Positions 1 to 11,620 of a DNA stretch of 64,000 nt are shown here, one piece after another. The notes below the pieces were generated by a model. The model saw only the letters and a program-made list of their open reading frames with translations, did no database searches and had not been told where the DNA came from. A program made the translations under genes and the position numbers. How positions within the stretch are numbered: the stretch's first letter is position 1; every line of letters starts with the position of its first letter. The stretch is from Ailurus styani (Eukaryota > Chordata > Mammalia > Carnivora > Ailuridae), in the NCBI GenBank assembly GCA_002007465.1, contig LNAC01000001.1, forward strand, positions 6,429,085 through 6,493,084, read 5' to 3'.

Positions 1-404
1 CTTCACACACTGACTTCTTAACTTCTTCCAGCCAGTTCCTTGGTTATTAGCCCACTTAAATTTTCTACTTACCTTTCAGTTGATTATGATCTTACTTCCC
101 TTGAAAATTATCTGTCTCATCCTTGTGTTTAAGTTGATTAGTATAGAATTAAGCAAAGTACTATCTTAGTGTCCTTCAAATTTTACCAATGTCTGTACTT
201 AGTTTCCCTGTGTGAATCCAAGTTTTGTGTATTTGGGCTTTCTTTCCCAGATCTTGACTAAGCTAATTAATACAAGGCATTCATTATCCCCCAACCTCCC
301 AAAGAACTCTCTCTTGTATTTATTACTTATACCATTTTCTAATTTATTAATATGTAATATTATGTCCGTTTTTACTTCTATTTTCTTAAAATTTGTTCAC
401 TCTC
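1..404. other. AT-rich sequence, nothing recognised
   Basis: AT-rich sequence with no gene or repeat I can name. The 74-codon open frame at 212-436 is low-complexity and runs into the tail of the next SINE, so I do not treat it as a gene. Confidence 0.5.
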
Positions 405-580
405 TTTTATTTATTCATTCATTTATTCATTCATGAGAGGGACAGGTAAAGAGAGAGGGAGAGAGACTTCAGCAGGCTCCATGCCCAGTGCAGAGCCCAA
501 CTTGGGGCTCAATCACACAACCTTGAGATCATGACCTGAGCCAAAATCAAGAGTGGAATGCTTAACCATCCAGGCACCCC
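405..580 (-). mobile_element. CAN-SINE (old copy)
   Basis: Minus-strand copy of the carnivore tRNA-Lys-derived SINE. Read left to right it shows the reversed tail (TTTATTCATTCA), a purine-rich stretch, 'GCAGGCTCC', 'TTGAGATCATGACCTGAG' and the reversed tRNA-like head ending in 'CCAGGCACCCC'. It is clearly diverged from the younger copies in this window and lacks the young 'AAAGCCTCTGC' form. Confidence 0.9.
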
Positions 581-589
581 AGTAAGCTC

Positions 590-670
590 TCTTTTAAAAC
601 AGATTTTAATTTTTAGAGCTAGGTTTTTAAGTTCACAGCAAAATGGAGCAGAAAGTAGACTCTTTTTTAT
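590..670 (-). mobile_element. L1M 3' UTR fragment, antisense
   Basis: Contains 'GGTTTTTAAGTTCACAGCAA' followed by 'GGAGCAGAAAGTA', resembling the reversed L1M 3' UTR motif 'GGTTCACAGCAAAATTGAG..GGAAGGTA'. Short, so family and boundaries are uncertain. Confidence 0.45.
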
Positions 671-800
671 TTTCTGAATTGGATATTCAAGCTACATATT
701 TTTCCTTTTTATTTAATAAAGTGCTTCATAGAAAATGCCCATGGAGTCCAATTGCAATTATATCTTATTTTTTAAATTGCATTTTTCTCACTATTTTTAC

Positions 801-1128
801 ATTTAAATTCAATTAATTAATATACAATGTATTATTTGTTTCAGGGGTACTGGTCTCTGATTCATTAGTCTTCTATAACACCCAGTGCTCATTACAACAC
901 ACACCCTCGCCAATGTCCATCACCCAGTTACCCCCTCCCCTCACCCCTCTCCCCTCCAGCAACCCCCAGTTTGTTTCCTGTGATTAAGAGTCTCTTATGG
1001 TTTGTCTCCCTCTCTGGTTTTGTCTTGTTTCATTTTTTTCCTCCCTTCTCCTATGATCCTCTGCCTTGTTTCTTAAATGCCACATATCGGTGAGATCATA
1101 TGATAATTGTGTTTCTCTGACGGACTTT
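801..1128 (-). mobile_element. Carnivore L1 3' UTR, antisense
   Basis: Reversed 3' UTR of a carnivore L1. Landmarks in order are 'TTTCAGGGGTACTGGTCTC', 'CCAATGTCCATCACCCAG', 'CCAGCAACCCCCAGTTTG', 'AGAGTCTCTTATGGTTTG' and 'TGAGATCATATGATAATTG'. This 3' end is typical of Carnivora and supports the placement of the sequence. The same 3' UTR appears in sense at 30141-30414. Confidence 0.88.
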
Positions 1129-1129
1129 A

Positions 1130-1650
1130 AAATTGTATTTTTATTGTCAGTATTTTCTAGATATTTTATATATAGTTACAGGTTTTATTTCCTTTTTGAC
1201 TTAAAAATGGGTTAAAAGGGCTGTTGTTTGGTTTGGAGGATTTTTGAGTTTCTTTCTTTTCCATCTTTGTTGTTAGCTCCCAGAATATTTGGCAGAGACC
1301 ACAGTACTTTTTCTTCTTTAGGGAACACATTCAGTTTTTGTCATGGTTCAACTATGGAAATGTGTGAATGTACCACTGGCACTTGAAAAGGTAGAGTGCA
1401 TAAAACTGATATATCAATTAGATCGGCTTTGTTAAATTACGTTATTCACATTTCTACATGTTCACTTTTGTTTCCTATTTGGTCCCTAGAGAGGAGTTTT
1501 AAAGTCTTCCATTAAAATTTTATTTCTATTTTTTCTCCTGCATTCCTTAAATTTTTTTCTTTATATATTTCAATGATAGATTTTATTTGCTTAATAAAGA
1601 TTATGACGATTTTATCTTGATTGTGTACTATACCCTTTGTGTTAGTAAAA
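1130..1650 (-). mobile_element. Ancient L1 ORF2 fragment, antisense
   Basis: AT-rich sequence resembling the reversed endonuclease portion of an old L1 ORF2: 'AGAGTGCATAAAACTG', then a 'TCTACATGTTCACTTTTG' and 'GTTTTAAAGTCTTCCATTA' run that mirrors the usual 'GTGTTAAAGTCTCCCA'. No reading frame survives. Moderate certainty that it is L1; the subfamily is unknown. Confidence 0.5.
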
Positions 1651-1654
1651 GCTT

Positions 1655-1870
1655 TTTACGTTGCATATGATAGAAACCCTGACTCAAACTTGCTTGGATA
1701 ATAAATGGAATGTACTTGTTCCTGTAACTAACAAACCAAGCTTTAGATGAAGTTTGATCCAGCAGCTCTATTTGACACCACTAAGATCTTGGTTTCTCTT
1801 CCTCTTTCTAGTCTACCTTTTGGAGTCTCTGTGTTCTTTTGAGGTCTCGTCCCAAAGCTGAAAGTGGGTG
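1655..1870. repeat. Unassigned old interspersed repeat
   Basis: 'TAGAAACCCTGACTCAAACT', 'GATCCAGCAGCTC' and a following CT-rich part resemble a widespread mammalian repeat with 'CAAACTGGCTTAAGCAA..GGATCCAGG..CTC'. I cannot name the family. Confidence 0.35.
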
Positions 1871-2640
1871 ATCCCTAGCTCAAGACGCATGGCTAATAAC
1901 GGAAGGATAAAGTCCTCAAGGGGATTTCCCCTCAAGGGAAATCAGGACAATATTGGGGGAATAGGTTCTGGAAAAACAATCAACAAAGGCTCATTCACTA
2001 CCTTCATAGCAATTATCTCATTCAATGCTTCTTTCCTTGAATTTTCCTTTATGTGATATTCATACTGTAATCTGTCTTTCTCATTCTGTTTGCCCTATCT
2101 TTGCCTATCCCATATAGTATGTGTCCATATGCTTATCTATTTATGTCCTTTAGAAATGAAATCACATCCTTGATTCACTCTTATGAGTGATATGTCCGAA
2201 TGACCCCTTCATGCATCTGCTCTACATGAAAAAGTTCACCTTTCTCATGGTAACTTCAACACTCGCTGGGGATCTTTTTAGCCTTGCCATTTGTAGAATG
2301 CTCGTGCTTGTGGTGCCTTTAATTCTGCACCTCCAGGTTCAGAGAAGCCCCAGTGATTGTCACAGCTGTCATGGTCTGGGGAGTCCCTGCACATCCGCCC
2401 ACTTTCTGCCACGGGGACCATGGCACTCAGTGTGGCTGCCCCTTTATTTTCAACCCCTTTTACTATCTCACATCTCCTTTCTCGCGCTTGCTTCCTCAAG
2501 GCTAAGTGCTACACTCCTGCCTGGGCTCATGAATCTCAGCGTTCTACACAGAAGGCTGCCGGGGCCCCCGCACACGCTGTAGGAATCCTGCCCCTGTCCC
2601 CCAGTTTTCGCCTCTAGGAGCCAAAGGAGGAGTGCACTTC
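1871..2640. other. Unique-looking sequence, no gene seen
   Basis: Mixed-composition sequence. Overlapping open frames on both strands between 2187 and 2617 reach 131 codons but show no recognisable domain, and frames on opposite strands are about equally open, which points to composition rather than coding. Confidence 0.45.
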
Positions 2641-2935
2641 TGCCCACAGGCTGTGTCTCCAGACTGGGACACAGGACAAGCCAACCGTTCGAAGAGGGAT
2701 CGCCTGGGAGGCAGCATCACCTACTGCCAGGGAAGATACCCAGCTGAGTTGGCTTCCTGCTGGAGGCCCGAGGAATGGAGCCCATCCCAGCGACAGGCTC
2801 CGAAATTCACCCTTTATTGGCTTCCTTGCCTTCCGTGTCTCAGCTCCTGGATCACCTTACAAATAAACTACCTTGAATCCTTATCTCAGGATCTGCTTCC
2901 AGGGGAACCCAAATCAAGACTGCCCTCTGAAGAGA
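2641..2935 (+). repeat. LTR-like old repeat (unnamed)
   Basis: Ends with a polyadenylation-like 'AAATAAACTACCTTGAATCC' and 'TCTCAGGATCTGCTTCCAGG..AACCCAAATCAAGAC', the layout of an R-U5 end of an old LTR. A related ending occurs at 26110-26165 ('TCTCAGGCTCTGCTTCCAGG'), so at least two copies share it here. Family not assigned. Confidence 0.4.
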
Positions 2936-3350
2936 TGAAGGGCATTAACATTTGTCCCGAAAAACAATGTTTATTTAAATTATGTGGTGAATAATGGAGA
3001 CTGTTCCTTTAATTTCTAAGTACAGTCGTCTTGCTGGTAGTTATAGCTTCTTCTATATAAACTCAGTTAGACACAACAGCATGTGTGGAAAACCTTCCTT
3101 GTCCACCGTGCTAAGTGAGGCAGCAGAGATGTGAGGACTGAGAAGCATCGTGTCGGCCGCCGGAAGCCTTAGGAGAGGGCAGTGAGCCCCTTACGGAAAT
3201 CTCTCTGACTCTGAGAGTGGTATTGGTGTTACAGAAAATGGAAAGTATTTGATGGGAGGTTTTTTAAATCTTTTTCTTTTGAAAATCTGTTGTTGTTATA
3301 ATCAAATGTTGACTAGACACAAAAAGCTATGAGTTAAGTTTGAGGTGTAA
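2936..3350. other. Unique-looking sequence, no gene seen
   Basis: Nothing recognised apart from moderate GC content near 3120-3190. Confidence 0.4.
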
Positions 3351-4950
3351 ATAATAGTAAGTCAATGATCATGCACGCATCACCCAGTGTAAGGAAAAAA
3401 TGGCGAATTGCCTTTGAAGTCAGTATCCTGAGAATTGCTCCCTGATCTTCCGTTTCCTCCCACCCTCTGCCAAGTCACCATGATCCTGACTTCTGTGTGT
3501 ATCACTCTTGTTTTTCTTTATAGTTTTATTATGTGTTTGTAACCCTAAACGGCATGTATTTTAGTTTTGTTTTCAGACTTTTGTACATGGGTCCTTCCCT
3601 TTTTCCTCTATTAGTTTGGAAATTATGCGTCTCGTCTTCATTATTTTAATAGCTACCCTAGGATTTTGACACACACATTGAATTTTTCAAAATGTATAAC
3701 TAATGACCATCTTTACTTTCCTCTGAAACAATACAAGGCCTTAGGACACTTTAATTCTGAGCACCTCCTTCAAACATCAGTGCTATTTTATAAGAGTTCT
3801 CTTTTTTTCCCAACCAGGAGAATTGTTGATATTGTTTTCTTCAGCTCACGTTTGTTTGGGTACATACTTCCTTCACTCTTTGTTCTTTCTTACATCTCAG
3901 ACCTTCTATCCTCATTGTCTTCCTTCACGTCCCTCTTTTAGAATTTCCTGGGCTTAGAGGTCTACAGATAGCAAAGTCTTTCAGTTTTCTGGGAAGATAT
4001 TTTATTGGGTACATTACTCTAGGTCGATAGTGATTTTCTCTCAGGGTGATGGCAATAGCATTCTACTCTTGTTCCTACTGAGAAATCAGCGGTCAGTCTA
4101 ATGGCCATTCATTTGAAGGTGACTGAATTCTCTCCGAATATTTTTTAAGCTTGTCTCTGTTCCTGATGGTCTCCAGTATCATTACGAGGAGCCTATGTGC
4201 GAGATTTCCTCTTCTTAGTCTGTGTTGCTTGGGCTTACCGGGGCTTTCTCACTCGGTACACTGCCATCGTTCAGGTGTTGTGGGAAATGACCGACAATAT
4301 CTCTTTAGACGGTGACTGTGCGCCATTTTCTCTTTATTCTTTCAGAAACTCTGATCAGACATATGCTGGACCATCTCATTCCATCCTGCACATCTCCTTG
4401 TCATTCTTTCCACTCGTCCATGCGTTCATCCCTCTGTGCCTCCCTAGGAACATGTTTACACCTGCCTTTTAGTCTACTGACTCTCATCAGCTGTGTCTAA
4501 TTGCCTTCCATGGTGTTTTCAGTATTAATCATTCCGGTTTTCATTTTTTTAATTCTATATGTTAAAATTTTCAAATCTGCTCAGTCATGATGTATAGTTT
4601 CTTATTCTTTAATCATCGTTTCATGTACTCATTTTATTTCTTTAAACATTTAACTCTATTGTATACTCTCTATGTGTTAATTTCAACAACTGACTTATTT
4701 GGGAATCTACTCCTCCTCTCTCTGCGGGCTTTCACTCTCACTTATTTTCTTGTGGCTTTTACTATGTGTGTATTTCTCAGAAGTTTGTGTTGAGATCCAA
4801 GTTGAAGGTGGACTTGCCCAGAGAGGAGAGAGGTAATTTGCTTCTGCCAAGCACCTAGGAGGATGATCAGCCTGGAACCCCTTTAAATTTGCCTGAGATA
4901 AAACAGCCTCAGAATAAATTTGAGGTGTGAATCTTGTGCTTATAGACTCT
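3351..4950 (-). mobile_element. L1M/HAL1-type LINE, antisense, decayed
   Basis: Two parts in one orientation. Bases 3351-3600 resemble a reversed L1M 3' UTR ('CACCATGATCCTGACTTCTG', 'TATAGTTTTATTATGTGT'). Bases 3790-4800 resemble reversed ORF1 of an old L1/HAL1: 'TATTTTATTGGGTACATTAC', 'CTGAGAAATCAGC', 'CTTTATTCTTTCAGAAACTC' mirror the usual 'GAGAAATCAGC..GAGGATCCCTT' and coiled-coil region. No frame is intact. Whether this is one element or two adjacent fragments cannot be settled by eye. Confidence 0.55.
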
Positions 4951-5074
4951 CATGGAGGCACACCCTCCCAAGCATCATGTTTTAGAAATGTAATTTTACT
5001 TGCATTTTGTGGGATGGGAGAAAAGTGGTTGAATTTCTAGTTCACTCTTATATTAATGATGTAACCTTTTAGAA

Positions 5075-5291
5075 CAGGGTTTCTCAGCCTTGTCACCATT
5101 GACATTTTAGACCACATGAGTCTCTGTTGTGGGAGGTTGTCCTGTAGATTGTAGAGTGTTTAGCAGCATCGCTAGCCTTGATCCAGAAAATGCCAGTAGA
5201 CCTCTCCAGCCATGACAATCAAAAATGTGTCCAGACATTGCCTCATGGAGCCTGGTAGGCCAAATGACCCCCAGTTAGGAAAGAACAACTG
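5075..5291 (-). mobile_element. MER20 (hAT-Charlie DNA transposon relic)
   Basis: Starts 'CAGGGTTTCTCAGCCTTG', includes 'CACCATTGACATTTTAGACC', 'GTTTAGCAGCATCGCTAGCC' and 'TGTGTCCAGACATTGCC', and ends 'AAAGAACAACTG', matching nearly the full length of the MER20 consensus as I recall it, reversed. The flanks 'TTTTAGAA' and 'CTTTAGAG' look like a decayed 8-base target duplication, as expected for hAT elements. MER20 copies sometimes act as enhancers; nothing here shows that. Confidence 0.82.
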
Positions 5292-5439
5292 CTTTAGAGT
5301 ACCAGTAAGGATTCTCCTTTTAGACTCCATGCTCATAGAGATCTTGAGCTTTGCCTTCCATTCCCAAGGAGTTATGAAAATCAAAGTTCAAGTTTATCCT
5401 AGTCATCAAATGCTCTCTGCTCTCAAGAGGAAAACTAAC

Positions 5440-5926
5440 CTACCTCAGTAGGTAGTTAGATAATGCCTAATCCAGTCACTGGTGTCCTTACAAGAAAAAG
5501 AAATTAAGACACACTGGGCGCCTGGGTGGCTCAGTGGGTTAAAGCCTCTGCTTACGGCTCAGGTCATGATCTCAGGGTCCTGGGATCGAGGCCCATATCG
5601 GGCTCTCTGCTCGGCAGGGAGCCTGCTTCCTCCTCTCTCTCTGCCTACTTGTGATCTCTCTCTCTCTGTGTCAAATAAAGAAATAAAATCTTTAAAAAAA
5701 AAAAAAAAAAAAAAGACACAGACACACAGAGGAGGACCATGTGAAGACACAGGGAGAAAAAGAAGAGGACCATCCACAAGTCAAGAACAGAGGACTCTGA
5801 AGACACCAACTCCGCAGACACCTTGACCTCAGACTCCCAGACCCTAGAATTGTAAGAAAAGAAATGTCTGTGGTTTAAGCCTCTAGTCCGTGGTACTTGT
5901 TATGGCAGCCCTAGCAAACTAATATG
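5440..5926 (+). mobile_element. MaLR-type LTR (MLT1/MST class), split by a SINE
   Basis: Bases 5440-5514 read '..CCTAATCCAGTCACTGGTGTC..' and bases 5713-5926 read 'GACACAGACACACAGAGG', 'CATGTGAAGACACAGGGAG', 'CACCTTGACCTCAGACT', 'GTGGTTTAAGCCTC' and 'CCCTAGCAAACTAATATG', the usual 3' half of an old mammalian MaLR LTR. The 5' part is missing or too diverged. A young SINE has landed inside and split it. Confidence 0.75.
5515..5714 (+). mobile_element. CAN-SINE (young subfamily), inserted in an LTR
   Basis: Full copy: 'GGGCGCCTGGGTGGCTCAG', 'AAAGCCTCTGCTTACGGCTC', 'GGTCATGATCTCAGGGTCC', polypyrimidine (CT) section, then 'AAATAAAATCTTT' and a pure A tail. Flanked by an 8-base target duplication AAGACACA (5506-5513 and 5713-5720). 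It lies inside the MaLR LTR, so it is the younger of the two. Confidence 0.96.
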
Positions 5927-8107
5927 TCTCTTCACTCTGATTTTCTTATGTTCTTAGCATACTCTTAGTCTACCCAGTTTGCAAACCAGGTCCAGTTAGT
6001 ACCTGTGATTAGAACATAGTGCCAGTGAGACCAAGGTCATGGACTCAGTCACATGTTAGAAAACACATCTCCATTACCACAGAATGCTCCTAATGCCAAA
6101 GTAACCACTAGATAAAAATGTTTGCCTAGCACAAGGCCAACCCAAGAGAAAGTCTGCTAGCCCATCAGTACTTCCTAAAAAATGTCCATGAAGTCCAGAT
6201 CCCACTGATGATGCTTTCATCCTTTTGAAGTGAGTATATTCTGTTTTTCATAATGGTTATCTGTACACTTCCTGGTTAGAATCTAAAAGCTGATTCTCTT
6301 TCCACTTCCTCCTCAAACCAGCATGATACGCCCTTGAAGAAGAGATTCCAATCTATCCTAGTGATGGAGAAGAGAATTTGTCAAAACCTACATTAGCCAA
6401 GAGAAGCTTTGAAACTCTGGCTGGGCATGCTCATTTATGGTTTACTTGAATAAACCCTCCCATTACTCAACCAGATAGGAGACCCAAACCCTGACCCCAT
6501 TCACCTCCGCAAAGGACCAACAATTGTGGGGAAGAGAGATGTAGGTGGAGGTTCCTGACACTCCTTGTCCAATGGGCCTAATTTCCATTTCCTTTTGCTT
6601 CTTTTGCTGCTATGTTTTTTCTTTCTTTTATTTTTCCTTTCTTTATTCTTTCTTTTCTAATCAATAACTCGTGGAACACAAAAGGGAATTTGCACTGGCT
6701 CCTTGATTTGCTGTATACATCACTTGAAGTGTCACATTTTAGAACCCAATTTTTAAAAATCATTTACACTTCAGAGTAGAAAAATAGCAACATTACTAGA
6801 AGATTCAATTAAATTATCCCAGGTTAATGCGTTCACTGTCAGCAATGAATAACCACAAGTATATAGCCAATGAATAGACTATAAAGCTCTATTTCTTTTG
6901 CAGATCTATAGTCTATTTTGTAAGCATATTAAAATATATTTTCTAATAGAAAAAAAAATGAGATGCCCTTTTGTTTACTCCTTTTTACAGCAACTTAGTG
7001 CCTATCATTCCCGGGACAATGGTTTCCCTAAAACTACAATAGCTTTTATCTTTTCAAGCCCCAGAGGACACTGGGAAAATCTCTCAGTTGGGTTAACTTT
7101 GCTGAATATATTTAACCAGTAAATTATTTGCCTTCCCAACTGGAAGAACCAATATACATTTATGTTCTAGGAATGGTTTGTTTTACTAACTTTATGAGTG
7201 AAGACCTCAATAGTAGCAAAGCCAAGGGACATTTAATTAAGTTATATTTGCTTTTTCATGATCTTTAGCTCTAGCTTATAAATCAAGAATCAATGAGTAC
7301 TTAATTTCCTCTTATAGCATTAAAAGTAATTGCTTCATAAATTCACTTTAGTAATCCAAATATTTGCACACAGTACAGCACAAAGAGAAGTTGTTTCACT
7401 GATGAGATCCTAACTTTTATTTTATTAGTATAAAATGGAGCTTGCTCATTTTATAGCTTATGATTTTCCTGGCTGCCTCAAATTCCTTTTTGAAGCAGAC
7501 AGCATATAAATTTAAAATAAATACAATTATGACTTTGCTTGAGAAAAAAAAAGCCAGTCTACTTATTTAAAATATAAAAAGACATCATAGTTGTAGATAT
7601 ATTTCTGCTCAGTAGAGTGTAACTACAATGAGTAAATTCTTTTCCCCAAAATTGTGTATGCTCGAAAAGCAAAAAAATATCTTCAAGCCTGGCTTAACCC
7701 TCCCCTGCATATTTTATTGTGGGGGAGGGAGGTGGGGGGGAATCTTCATAAAATTGTTACCCTGCCGCTAAGCGATTGGCCATCGCTCCGTTAGCTCTGC
7801 CCCAGAAGCTGAACCTGTTTTGTGTTCTTTAACTGGCCCTGTTCGTTATATTTCCCTAAATTTAGATAGCACATTACGATCTCAAAACTCATTTACAGCC
7901 TCAGAGTGGCCCACGTCTCCATGAACCAGAGCCCGCGTTCCTGGTGGAAGGAAGGCAGGAGGGGCCCAAGTGGGAGGAAGGCACCCAGGTGTTCACGCGG
8001 CAGGCCACGGTCATGGCCGCCCCACAGCTATGCCCACGTGTACAGTGTTTCATCCAACACGTATTTTAGCACCTACTGTGTGCTGGCTGCTTAAGGGGCT
8101 TCTAGTC
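5927..8107. other. Unique sequence, possible conserved blocks
   Basis: No gene and no repeat recognised. The part from about 6770 to 7550 has the even, AT-rich, non-decayed look of conserved non-coding sequence, with several homeodomain-type TAAT cores, but this is an impression. A G-rich run at 7720-7741 (several G tracts, the longest seven) could form a G-quadruplex. 'AAAAAAAAGCC' near 7543 is a short A tract. Confidence 0.4.
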
Positions 8108-8443
8108 CAGCTCCGACATGGATGAACCCAGAAAACATGCTGAGTGAAGGAAGCCAGCAGGCGAGACCGCATGTTACAGGATCCCACTCCTCTGAAATGT
8201 CCAGAACGGCAAATCTAGAGAGACAGAAAACAGATGAGTGGGAGCCTGGGGGGTGGAAGGAGAGAGGAACGGGGGATGGGGACCAGGTGAGGTAGGTGGG
8301 GTTTTAATGGAAATGTTTAAAATTATTGTGGCGGTAGATACACAACTGTGACTGTAAAACCACGGAATTGTACATTTTAAATGGGCAAATTGTGTGGTGT
8401 GTGGCATATACCTCGATTAAGTTGTTTTTTAAAAAACCAGACG
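8108..8443 (+). mobile_element. L1M 3' end, sense
   Basis: Landmarks 'ACATGGATGAACCCAGAAAA', 'TGAGTGAAGGAAGCCAG', 'ACCACGGAATTGTACATTTT' and 'ATATACCTCGATTAAG' then an A-rich end. This is the common 3' portion of an L1M element, covering the last stretch of ORF2 and the 3' UTR. Confidence 0.85.
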
Positions 8444-9480
8444 GAGTGACTGGAGAAGCCACGCCGGCTGCCCCCGAGGGGGTGGCTGCTGACCTACCCT
8501 TTCCCTGCTGTCCCCTGCACACTGGCCACCTCTCTGCACATTCCCCCAAAGACAGGACCAGCCCTGGTTCCGGGGACATCCCTGGGGACCATGTGAAGCC
8601 GCAGCGCGGTTCCCTCCCTCAGACCCCTCCACAGGGCTCCGCTCCAGCCTTGTTGGAGGCGTGGGGCAAACGCACATGGGTCTGTGGTTAAGTATGACCA
8701 CCCTTTCCGTGTCCTTTCATTGTCAGACACCAGGCTCCTTTAGGATCAGTGAGAGCCACCCCAGAGGTAGGACATGTAGCCTGGACCCTCAGAAGGGACC
8801 GAGGCCCGTCAGTGCAGGCGATCCAGTTCCTTCTGACACCAGCCCCGGTGCTCTTGGCTTGCACCCAGATCCAAGAAGTTCCTGGAGGCCTCCTGCCAGG
8901 CACGCCCAGGGCCATGCAGATGCACTCTGCAGATCCACAGTTTGAATGACCTCATTCCAGAAACTTACCGGTAGAAAAATTGCAGCTACCATTTGCCTTC
9001 CCTTAACGAGCCACACTCTTCACCTCCCTGTCCGTGCGGGCAGGTCGCCTGCCCACAACCCGGTGGCATCTTACATACTTCTTTGCAGGTTCCACTGGGG
9101 AAACTGGTCAGTAATTCCTTCCGTGTTCTCTTAAAGGCGACGGCCCTCATTTTGTGGTACAACGGGTCTTTTCTGAGTCAGGGACTGCGGGTCTGGGGAC
9201 ACCTGCTTCATCTTCCATGGCCCCAGCCCAGGGCCCCGCGCCCATGCAGCCGCCATCCCGCTGGGGTTATTCGACTTGAATTGAGTTCAGTCATTTAACA
9301 AGCAGAGACTTGGACGAGGAGCGTGTAGGCAGAAGCGACAGAGTGCTACTTCCAAAAGCCTGAAAAGAAAAACAAGCGTGTTTCTTCAGTGATATCAAAT
9401 GAGACAAAGGCAAGAAGAAACTGCCTGAGGTCACAGACAACCATCAGAGTGGAAGACTTCCACTGGAGCGCGATGGAATA
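8444..9480. other. GC-rich unique sequence
   Basis: GC-rich with frames open on both strands (8368-9298), none with a recognisable domain. No CpG clustering strong enough to call an island. I see no splice-bounded exon. Confidence 0.4.
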
Positions 9481-11499
9481 ATCAAGATTTATTTTTTAAA
9501 TATTGTTATTAAATAAACATTATAGAAACTTTTGCATATCCAACTTATTTATAGCTTAAGGCATGAAAAACTACATTAGTATGTTGAATTATAAGAATTC
9601 ACTGCAGCCTGCTAGCTGACAGCACGTCAAATTATTTGCAAATATTTTCTGGAACAGTAACCTTGAAGGATGCCAGCCCCATTCAGTGTAACCTTATCAC
9701 AAGACAGGAAGGGAGCGTGGAGATGAGTGCAAAGGCGAAGGACGCCCTCGTTCCCTGCAACCTCTGCCGCTGTTTGAACAAGGAGCTTATCCCCCATCTC
9801 AGCCAAAAGCCTTGCTTGGATCTCCTGGGCATTTACATCTCTCTCTGCTGCACTTTAAAAAGATGCTATGCAGAAGCCCCCTGGAGAAATGGCGCTCTGG
9901 GCAGGAATTCGTGAGTACATTAGTCACATTTAAGAGGCTTTATTTCCTCCAGTCTGCAATAACGTCGTTCTGTGAAAATTATGTAATCATTTTAACAAAG
10001 AGTCTCTAATTGACACGAAAAGGCAAAGTCAAAATAAAAATGAATTTCAGTGTGAGCAGTGCGGACTCCTCATTTGCACTGCAACTCCCCGGAGCGAGGT
10101 GGGGGCGAGAAGCACCCCAGGACCTCTCTGTAGCTCTTGGCCTTGGGAGAACCGTAGTGGCAGAGTCCTCCCGGGAGTGATTTTTCTTTAATATCCAATA
10201 TCTCTAGCTTTCAAACACCTGCAGTGTGTTCCTTTTCTTCTAATATTCAACATTATCTTCGCTACTTTAAATATCTTTCTTCCCACCAAGAAAAATATCT
10301 TTCTTTTGATGAAAGCTATTATGGCCCATTTAAATCATCGAGAAGTGGTTGGGTGGTTTAAAAATTATATCTAGATCATTTAGCAAGGTTGGCACAACAC
10401 CTGACTTCTAAAATCAGCGTTTTGCCAAATATTTTAGCCATATCACAGTTGCTAAGCTAACGAGAAAATGTTAATCGCTTGGCACAAATGTGGCCATGTT
10501 AAAATTAAACAAAATTGATTGCCTTCAAAATAACCTTTTGTTTTTGTCTCCAAAAACCTGCTTTGCACATTTGGTAGAGGTACGAACTCATTGCTCATCC
10601 TGACACTAACATCTTTCATGTCTTAAACAGGTTCTGTGTTTTCCTTTGTTCTCTCATCAATAACAGCGAGCCCATATTTCACTACCATTCAGTGAATTCA
10701 ACAGTTGCTTCGGCATCTCCTGTTTGCTCTCGGTGCGAGGCTAGTAGGTGTGACTACAGTCCACAGTGCCCAGGCACCACTGCTGCGGGAAATTAAATGC
10801 TGCAGGGGAGGAAATAATAGCATATCTACTGTGTCTAGTGCACTGTCACTACATTGTAACATTTCCAGATGAGTTTGCCAATTAAAATAAAAGCGCACAT
10901 ACTTATTTCATTTGGCTTATCAATTCTAATATGTTCTCAACAACGTGTTTTTCAAAAGCACATCTAAACAACTGCCATACATCTGACCCAGTGGGAAGCA
11001 TAAAAGGAGCAGAAGATAGAGTCCCCCCTTCCACCAGGTGAGTTTAGGGGCTCCTTCAGAAGACAAAGCCTACAGTTCGTAACACTGAATAAGAATGAGC
11101 TCCATAGAAATCATCATACCAGAGGGACAAGAAATGTCTCAGAAGAAGAAAGGAGGAAACGAAATTCATCGAACACCTGCTATATGCTGACATGGTTCAC
11201 ACATTCGGTGAGTCTCAATGTGGGTACCCAGGGGCACCCCAGTGGCACTCCGTGGCACGCATCCAATGGGGCCGTGCAAAAATGTACACGCCACAGAAAT
11301 GTCTGCATCTGTTCACCACTGGGATGAAGCTTTTTATCATGTTTGTCCATGTCACTTTTTTTAGATTGACACATGTATTTTGCTTTTAATGAAAACTTGT
11401 TGGTTAAATGCACATACACATGCTTCAGCCTACTCCTGATCTACTGCTTCGGAATATCTCGTGTTCTCCACTGAGAATTACTAGCACATATTGATTATA
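9481..11499. other. Unique sequence, possible conserved non-coding parts
   Basis: Mostly unique. The parts 9490-10030 and 10190-10560 look undecayed and lack repeat landmarks, as conserved non-coding DNA would. A faint MIR-like piece ('GAACACCTGCTATATGCTGA', 11170-11200) sits near the right end. No gene is supported. Confidence 0.35.
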
Positions 11500-11620
11500 C
11501 TAGCTCTGGTAACTCATTTAATCCTTTACCACTGAGGAAACTAGGCTCAGAGATGTCAAGACATTTGCTCAAGACAACAAAGTCGGTGAGGGGCAGAGAC
11601 AGAATCTGTACACAAGGTCT
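11500..11620 (+). mobile_element. MIR fragment
   Basis: Matches the MIR core and 3' half: 'AACTCATTTAATCCTTTACC', 'TGAGGAAACTAGGCTCAGAG', then 'TTGCTCAAGACAACAAAGTC' and 'GGGGCAGAGACAGAATCTG'. Confidence 0.85.
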
